64,000 nucleotides of DNA. It comes from Mesorhizobium sp. M1E.F.Ca.ET.045.02.1.1 (GTDB lineage Bacteria > Pseudomonadota > Alphaproteobacteria > Rhizobiales > Rhizobiaceae). Shown here one piece after another: positions 58,909-64,000 of this stretch. Below the pieces are notes generated by a model. It worked only from the letters and a program-made list of their open reading frames with translations, had not been told where the DNA came from and did no database searches. Location: NCBI RefSeq assembly GCF_003952485.1, contig NZ_CP034447.1:806001-870000 (forward strand). Reading direction: 5' to 3'. How positions within the stretch are numbered: position 1 is the first letter of the stretch; every line of letters begins with the position of its first letter. The translations under genes were made by a program, and so were the position numbers.

Positions 58909-59981
58909 GATCTCTGTGCCTCTTTGATTGCTCCTGCGGCCGCCGGCGGAAGGGCATGCCGGGGGACCAATGCCGTGAAGACGTCCTGCATTTTTATCAA
59001 CCCGGCCGGAATGCCGTCCCTGACGACGGCGAAGGTCTTGCTGAGATCGCCTTGCGAACGCGCCATCACCGTTTCGAGATTGTCGTCCACATCGACCTGC
59101 CCCGATGTGCCGGACTTGACGATGATACCCGGCACCATCACAGATTCCGCACGGAGCACGCGTGCCCGATTTATGTCGTTCACGAACTTCTCGATGTAAG
59201 CGTCGGCTGGATTGAGGATGATGCTCTGCGGCTCACCTTGCTGGACCACCACGCCGTCTTTCAGGATCACCAGGTAATCGGCGATCTTGAGCGCTTCATC
59301 CAGGTCGTGGGTGATGAAGACGATCGTCTTGGAAAGCTCTTCCTGAAGTTCGAGCAAAAGGTTCTGCATGTCCGTTCGCATGAGAGGATCAAGCGCTGAA
59401 AACGCCTCGTCCATAAGCATGACATCGGAATTGGAAGCCAGCGCTCTCGCGATTCCCACGCGCTGCTGCATGCCACCGGAGAGCTGGTGCGGATAGTGGT
59501 TCTCGAACCCCTTGAGGCCGAGCCGCTCCAGCCATTTGATCGCGTTGTGATGGGCATCCAACGCGCTGTCGCCTCTGACGCGTTGCGCCATCTCGACGTT
59601 CTGGAGAACCCGCATATGCGGCATCAGAGCGAAGTTCTGGAACACCATCGACATCCGAAACCTGCGCAGCTCCCGGAGCGCTGCCCCAGCGAGGCCCGCC
59701 ACATTGATGCCGTCGAGGAGGATTTCGCCGGCGGTAGGCTTGATGAGGCCGTTCAGATGGCGGATCAACGTAGACTTTCCCGAACCCGAAAGACCCATGA
59801 TCACGGTGATGTCGCCGCGGCGTATGTCAACGTTTATGTCCTGAAGCCCAATGACATGGTTGTGTTTCTCCAGAAGCTCGGCCTTGCTCATACCGCCCTG
59901 GACCTTGGACACCATGGACTGCGGATCGGTACCAAAGATCTTGTACAGGTTCCGGATGGAAATCTTCGGTTGCTCGGTCAA
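58905..59981 (-). CDS. Glycine-betaine/proline-type ABC transporter, ATP-binding protein
   Basis: A 358-residue ProV/OpuAA-like ATPase: N-terminal ISIRNLYKIFGTDPQSM, Walker A GLSGSGKST (about 64-72), Q-loop MVFQNFALMPHM, signature LSGGMQQRVGIARAL, Walker B VMLMDEAFSALDPLM, His switch FITHDLDEALKIAD. A C-terminal extension of about 85 residues with one partial CBS-like unit is where osmotic/ligand control resides in ProV. The start is TTG 59981, overlapping the permease stop (TTGA). Because catabolic genes adjoin it, import for growth rather than osmoprotection is likely. Confidence 0.93.
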   Translation of the reverse strand: MTEQPKISIRNLYKIFGTDPQSMVSKVQGGMSKAELLEKHNHVIGLQDINVDIRRGDITVIMGLSGSGKSTLIRHLNGLIKPTAGEILLDGINVAGLAGAALRELRRFRMSMVFQNFALMPHMRVLQNVEMAQRVRGDSALDAHHNAIKWLERLGLKGFENHYPHQLSGGMQQRVGIARALASNSDVMLMDEAFSALDPLMRTDMQNLLLELQEELSKTIVFITHDLDEALKIADYLVILKDGVVVQQGEPQSIILNPADAYIEKFVNDINRARVLRAESVMVPGIIVKSGTSGQVDVDDNLETVMARSQGDLSKTFAVVRDGIPAGLIKMQDVFTALVPRHALPPAAAGAIKEAQRS

Positions 59982-61027
59982 CGGCTTTCTCCCCGGGGCT
60001 GGAGCGTTCCATTGACGCGTGCCATCGAGGCCTTGCTCACCCTGTCGAAATTGATGGCCAAGAGCACGATGCCGAGGCCCGCGACCAGTCCGACGCCTAG
60101 TTCGAGGTTGTTGATGCCGCGCAGGACGAGGACGCCCAGCCCCGGAGCCGACACCAGAGATGCGATCACGACCATCGAAAGCGCCATCATGATTGTTTGA
60201 TTGACGCCCGCCATTATGCTCGGAAGCGCCAGCGGCATCTCCACCTTCGCCAGCTTCTGCCAGCGGTCCATGCCAAAGGCATCTGCGGCTTCGCCGACAT
60301 TGCCGTCAACCATACGGATGCCGAGGTTCGTGAGCCGAATTACCGGAACGACGGCATAAAGAATGATGGCAATCCCGTAGAGCTTCGACTCGGTGACCGA
60401 GAAGAGGAAGATCAGTGGAATGAGGTAAACGAAGGACGGAAGCGTCTGCAGCATATCGAGGACAGGCAGCGAAAGCCGCTCAAACCGGTTGCTCTTCGCC
60501 ATCAGTATGCCGATTGGTATGCCAATCAGGATGCAGATGAACGTGCAGGTGAAGACGATTGCCATCGTCTGCAGCGCGTAATGAAGGTGGTCGATGAAGC
60601 CAAAGAGCAACAAAGTCGTGGCGACCAGGACCAGGATGGACCATGACCGGGATACGAAATAAACAAGCAGCAGAAGCGCGATCACCAGCGCCCACCACGG
60701 GACGACTTCGACCACCCTGAGTGAGAAATCCAGAAGCCATGACAGTGGCTGCGTCAGCGGATCGAGCACCGTCTTCAACGCCACCCGCACCTGGAGGAAG
60801 CTGCTCTCGATGCCGGCAGTGAGGTCCCTGGTGCGCGGCACGGCGCGACAGGCGTCATGCAGTGCGTCGAGCGAAGGGAACGGAGCGTCCGCCGGAGCCT
60901 GCCCGCCCGCATTGGCTTCTTTGCTCTTCTTGAGCAATTCGGCCATGCTCATCGGACCTGTGGTGTCCGAGGCATCGCACCACCCACGAAGTCCGAGCTG
61001 ATTGAAAAGTCCGTCGTAAAAAGCCAT
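59978..61027 (-). CDS. Glycine-betaine/proline-type ABC transporter, permease
   Basis: 349 residues of the ProW/OpuAB family. A soluble N-terminal extension of about 90 residues (MAFYDGLFNQLGLRGWCDAS; ELLKKSKEANAGGQAPADAP) precedes six or more helices: VVPWWALVIALLLLVYFVSR, FTCTFICILIGIPIGILMAK, DMLQTLPSFVYLIPLIFLFS, the EAA loop GEAADAFGMDRWQKLAKVEM, LPSIMAGVNQTIMMALSMVV. The extension is longer than in many OpuAB proteins. It lies 115 nt after the binding-protein gene and overlaps the ATPase gene. Confidence 0.92.
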   Translation of the reverse strand: MAFYDGLFNQLGLRGWCDASDTTGPMSMAELLKKSKEANAGGQAPADAPFPSLDALHDACRAVPRTRDLTAGIESSFLQVRVALKTVLDPLTQPLSWLLDFSLRVVEVVPWWALVIALLLLVYFVSRSWSILVLVATTLLLFGFIDHLHYALQTMAIVFTCTFICILIGIPIGILMAKSNRFERLSLPVLDMLQTLPSFVYLIPLIFLFSVTESKLYGIAIILYAVVPVIRLTNLGIRMVDGNVGEAADAFGMDRWQKLAKVEMPLALPSIMAGVNQTIMMALSMVVIASLVSAPGLGVLVLRGINNLELGVGLVAGLGIVLLAINFDRVSKASMARVNGTLQPRGESR

Positions 61028-61142
61028 GGGGCGCCTTCAGTCTGGTGTCGGATTGGCGCGCAGCGCGATGCCATCTCGAAACCCAGGATCCACAACAACG
61101 GCGATGGGTTCGCAGACAGTATCTGCCCGCGAACCCGGAACG

Positions 61143-62114
61143 TTACTTCACGATGGCGGTAACCTTCGCCTTGGCGTCCTCGGACAGCCAATTCGGCCAA
61201 ACGTCCTTGTATTTTGTCAGAAAATACACGGCTGTCTCGTCGGCGGTTGCTTTCTTGTCTTCCTGCCAGGCAAGAAGCTCGTTCATGATCTGGTTGGTGA
61301 AGCTCACCTTGCTCATGAGCGCGACCAGTTCAGGGTTCTTGTCATAGAAAGGCTTCGACATCGTGGTCAAAACCGTGGCCTTCGGCCAACCGGTCTTGCC
61401 TGGGGTCGGGCAATTGGCCGTGGCGTTGCACTTCGCCTTGTCCTTGTCGACGGGCCCCATGTCGACCTCTACCATCTTGTACTTTCCGAGGACCCCCGTG
61501 GGAGCCCAATAGTAGCCGAACCAAGGCTCCTTCGCGGTGTAGGCCGCGGCGATCGAAGCAGCAAGCGTCTCGCCTGAACCATGGTTGAAAACCTCGATCC
61601 CATGCTTCTCAAGTTCGAAGGCTTTGATCAGGTTGTCATTCGAGGTGCGGCAACCCCAACCGACCGGGCAATTGTTGAACCGGGCGCCCACGAGCTTCGG
61701 GTTGGCCAGGATGCCGTCGAGCGTCTTTAACTCGGGATGGGCTTCGGCGAGATAATCGGGTATCAGCCACGCATCGACGCCACCGTCGGAGAGAACGTCG
61801 CCCACCTTGACGATTTTGCCCTCCTTCTCGAGCTTGTAATAGATATCCGCGACGCCGGGCCAGACTTCGGTCAGGATGTCGGGCTGTCCCGTTTCGGCGA
61901 GCGAAGTGAGCGCCGGAACCGTGGAGGTCGGCACCTTCTTCACCGTGCAGCCGTAGCCCTGCTCCATCAGGAAGCTCGAAACGGCGGTCACCACGGCGGC
62001 CGAGGCCCAGTTCATTTCGGTGATCGTCACCGTGCCACACGCGGCGCTGGCGGGCGATGCGCCTGCCAGAAAGCTCGCGCCGATCATGCCGACTGCTGCA
62101 AGAAGAGATTTCAT
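61143..62114 (-). CDS. Glycine-betaine/proline-type ABC transporter, substrate-binding protein
   Basis: 323 residues. Signal peptide MKSLLAAVGMIGASFLAGAS, cleaved near ASAA. OpuAC domain: GTVTITEMNWASAAVVTAVS, GQPDILTEVWPGVADIYYKL, AEAHPELKTLDGILANPKLV and EPWFGYYWAPTGVLGKYKMV. Trp and Tyr residues in WPGV and FGYYWAP are candidates for the aromatic cage that holds a quaternary ammonium head. Four Cys in CPVGWGC and CNATANCP may make disulfides. First gene of the importer-aldehyde dehydrogenase operon, divergent from the LysR gene. Confidence 0.93.
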   Translation of the reverse strand: MKSLLAAVGMIGASFLAGASPASAACGTVTITEMNWASAAVVTAVSSFLMEQGYGCTVKKVPTSTVPALTSLAETGQPDILTEVWPGVADIYYKLEKEGKIVKVGDVLSDGGVDAWLIPDYLAEAHPELKTLDGILANPKLVGARFNNCPVGWGCRTSNDNLIKAFELEKHGIEVFNHGSGETLAASIAAAYTAKEPWFGYYWAPTGVLGKYKMVEVDMGPVDKDKAKCNATANCPTPGKTGWPKATVLTTMSKPFYDKNPELVALMSKVSFTNQIMNELLAWQEDKKATADETAVYFLTKYKDVWPNWLSEDAKAKVTAIVK

Positions 62115-62270
62115 TTCATTCCCCTTTGGCGAAGTTATGCCTGACCATTCGCGGCGAGCGGCATTGCTGCTGCCTCCCCGCGGCGCGCGATCAGGTCTTT
62201 TTTCGGCTTATTAAGCAGGAGGCAGATTACGTCCCGGCGGACAGTTGGCAAGTTGCTTAATTCCTACGCA

Positions 62271-63224
62271 ATGGGTAAGCTGGGCTTTATGCAAAAACTT
62301 CGCCACAAGCTGCCGCCGCCCAATCTTCTAATCACCTTCGAGGCCGCCGGACGTCAGCTTAGCTTTACCAAAGCGGCGTCGGAGCTGAACGTTTCGCGTG
62401 TCGCGGTCAGCCAGCAGATTCATGCCCTGGAGAGATTTCTCGGTGTGCCGCTGTTCGAACGGCTGCAACGTTCGGTTCGGTTGACAAGGACAGGAGAGAG
62501 GTATCACCGCGCCATCTCCGAGGTCCTTGAACGAGCGCTGCGCGCGACGCTCGAAATCAGCCGGCGCTCCGACACCAACGTCGTCAATGTTGGCGCCACG
62601 CCGGGTTTCATGACCTATTGGCTATCACCGAGACTCGGTGAGTTCAGGGCGATCCACCCCGACATCGAACTGAGGTTTATCGTCTCAGACAGCAACTTGC
62701 AGTTCGAGGACAACATGGACCTCGCGATCCGATACGGCTCCCCACCGTTTGATGACGCCGAGACGACATTCCTTGTTCGGCAAGAGATAAGTCCTACCTG
62801 CGCCAATACATTTCTTCCCGCGGGCACGATGCTCGAGCCGTCCGAACTCCTGACCTATCCCCTCATTCACCTGGAAGGTCCATATGACGAACATACCAGG
62901 TGGTCGACTTGGCTACGTGTTCACGGACTCGATTTGGCAAGAGCGAAGGCCGGAATAACCGTGAATTCCTATACGAACCTGGTTCAGGCCGCGCTCGAAG
63001 GTCAGGGATTTGCCTTGATCGGCCCGCCGCTGGTTCAGAGATTCCTCTCGAACGGGACGCTCATTCAACCCGTCAATGCCAGGCCCGTGATCCGTCATGC
63101 TTTTCACCTCTTGCTTCCCCGGCTATCAATCCCGTCCGCTGCCGCCCAGGCCTTCGCGGATTGGATCAAAGGTTCCTTCCCAGCGAGGAAGGCAGGCATT
63201 GAGGGGACGATTGAATTGGAGTGA
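62271..63224 (+). CDS. LysR-family transcription regulator
   Basis: 317 residues. N-terminal winged helix PPNLLITFEAAGRQLSFTKA, ASELNVSRVAVSQQIHALER and FLGVPLFERLQRSVRLTRTG of the GcvA-like subgroup, then a substrate-binding domain. TTG 62253 and ATG 62289 are alternative starts. Divergent from the importer-aldehyde dehydrogenase operon with a 156-bp intergenic region, the classical layout for a LysR regulator and its target; the co-inducer is probably the imported compound or a derivative. Confidence 0.9.
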   Translation: MGKLGFMQKLRHKLPPPNLLITFEAAGRQLSFTKAASELNVSRVAVSQQIHALERFLGVPLFERLQRSVRLTRTGERYHRAISEVLERALRATLEISRRSDTNVVNVGATPGFMTYWLSPRLGEFRAIHPDIELRFIVSDSNLQFEDNMDLAIRYGSPPFDDAETTFLVRQEISPTCANTFLPAGTMLEPSELLTYPLIHLEGPYDEHTRWSTWLRVHGLDLARAKAGITVNSYTNLVQAALEGQGFALIGPPLVQRFLSNGTLIQPVNARPVIRHAFHLLLPRLSIPSAAAQAFADWIKGSFPARKAGIEGTIELE

Positions 63225-63659
63225 GCCCAAGGGCCCGTCGCAGACTGAATTGCTGAAATTTGTATCGGCAGATCTAGAAACGACAATCAAAGTGGACGGC
63301 GTATCGCAGGAGGACGCGCTCGGCCGCCGGTCGCCGCGATCCCCTTCCACTTCGTCTGGTGGGCCTCAGGAGCCCGCCATAAGTCAACAAAATCAAAGCA
63401 ATGCGCGGAGTTCGCCACCCTGGATCTGGCTAACGGAAGCAAGAAATATGCACTAAGTCATTGATAAATAACGGTCATGGTGGGCCCGGAGGATGTATAA
63501 AAATCTTTGATTTTATTGAGTTTCTCGCGGACGAAAATCAGAAATCCTCCCGTATCGTCCCGTATGGTCCCGTGACGCAATACAGTCGACTTTAGCTAAC
63601 CCCGTCCTTTGCAAACATACGCGGCCTTTGAAGCCATAATCTAAAATGACCGCAATGGG
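63225..63659. other. Intergenic region with tRNA-end-like block and tandem repeats
   Basis: No gene. At 63478-63494 TGGTGGGCCCGGAGGAT looks like the reverse complement of a tRNA 3' end (ATCCTCCGGGCCCACCA). At 63545-63574 a 10-bp unit TC(C/G)TCCCGTA occurs three times with small changes. Both are typical of phage/island attachment sites, but no integrase or complete tRNA is seen. Confidence 0.4.
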
Positions 63660-63759
63660 CCGGGTAGTGTGCTGAGAGTTCTGCAAATTCGCTGCGAGAG
63701 GGCGGTCATGGCAGGCTGGTGATTGTTCACGTCACCGATTCCCGCGAAGGAACGCCACC

Positions 63760-64000
63760 ATGACCAAGACTGAAGATAAATCCGCCATAGCCGCCGTCAA
63801 AGACATTCTGCTTTCGAACCCGGATGGATTGCACGAGGTGATCCGTGCGGTGATGCAGGAGGTGCTCGAGGCCGAGATGGACGAGGCGCTGGGTGCTTCG
63901 AAGAGTGAGCGCACGCCGGAGCGTCTTGGCTATCGCTCTGGCTATTACGGCCGCACCCTTGTCACCCGTGTCGGCAAGCTTGAGCTGCGGGTTCCGCAGG
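63760..64000 (+). mobile_element. IS256-family (Transposase_mut) transposase, 5' part
   Basis: ATG 63760 opens a frame running out of the window: MTKTEDKSAIAAVKDILLSN, PDGLHEVIRAVMQEVLEAEM, DEALGASKSERTPERLGYRS and GYYGRTLVTRVGKLELRVPQ. This is the standard N-terminus of IS256-type mutator transposases (E-x-E-M-x-x-x-L-G-A...R-x-G-Y-R-x-G-Y-Y-x-R...G-x-L-x-L-x-V-P). The catalytic DDE lies beyond the edge. The element's left end is probably near 63660 (GGGCCGGGTAGTGTGCTGAG), but the matching right end is outside the window. Confidence 0.9.

Noticed and set aside
1..64000. CRISPR arrays, rRNA genes and complete tRNA genes
   Set aside because: No regularly spaced repeat series, rRNA-like segment or complete cloverleaf was seen on either strand; only the tRNA-end-like block at 63478 was noted.

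Overview
The window reads as a chromosomal, partly accessory stretch of a Rhizobiales alphaproteobacterium, most likely Mesorhizobium or a close Phyllobacteriaceae relative. The reasons are high GC, rhizobial-type small stress proteins (DUF892, CsbD, PRC-barrel, DUF3606, DUF982, KTSC), promoters of the alphaproteobacterial general-stress sigma factor EcfG (GGAAC-N16-CGTT), a TRAP sugar-acid operon and rhizobial IS110/IS256 elements. This assignment is inferred from gene content, not from a marker gene.

Layout. 1-7.9 kb: the 3' part of a YdeP/FdhF-like molybdopterin oxidoreductase, then a cytochrome c oxidase operon (coxB with a fused haem-c domain, coxA, coxC), a frameshifted small membrane gene and a three-haem cytochrome c, ending tail-to-tail with a one-haem membrane cytochrome c. 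8-28.5 kb: a general-stress and DNA-repair region with two DUF892 genes (one frameshifted), an FAD-Rieske oxidoreductase, csbD, a broken KTSC gene, a lone LigD-type ATP-dependent DNA ligase and Ku (NHEJ), a double PRC-barrel protein, very small membrane peptides, a YihY/BrkB operon, a Crp/Fnr regulator, exonuclease III and a group of similar short proteins. Exact EcfG promoters precede four of these genes (DUF892, csbD, ligase, PRC-barrel), and a fifth lies further on at 34.8 kb. 28.5-29.1 kb: gene debris. 29-34 kb: an L-idonate-5-dehydrogenase/TRAP/GntR operon. 34-36.8 kb: an IS110 remnant, a stress-promoter-driven secreted protein and about 1.3 kb with no clear gene.

36.8-39.7 kb: a polar amino acid ABC importer. 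39.9-41.7 kb: queCDE for preQ0 synthesis, preceded by a sequence that closely fits the preQ1-I riboswitch and overlaps the queC ribosome-binding site. 41.7-42.5 kb: an interrupted small membrane gene and a secreted SnoaL-like protein. 43.4-47.8 kb: an RND efflux pair bracketed by an imperfect direct repeat of about 87 bp. 48-51.3 kb: an AmiC/LivK-type binding protein without signal peptide, a small ferredoxin-like-fold protein and an HD-GYP/LuxR regulator.

51.7-63.2 kb holds what looks like one catabolic locus: an NtaA-like FMN monooxygenase, an NtaB-like flavin reductase fused to a winged helix, a GMC dehydrogenase, a GlxA/AraC regulator and a second FMN reductase on one strand. Facing them is a betaine-type ABC importer whose ATPase overlaps an aldehyde dehydrogenase, controlled by a divergent LysR. 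Together these could import a quaternary or N-substituted amine and oxidise it; the substrate is unknown. The window ends inside an IS256-family transposase.

The most notable items are the EcfG promoter set, the preQ1-I riboswitch, a two-copy repeat whose hairpins appear to covary (14.2 and 28.4 kb), the monooxygenase/betaine-transport locus, and a concentration of single-base frameshifts and in-frame stops between 5.7 and 25.9 kb.
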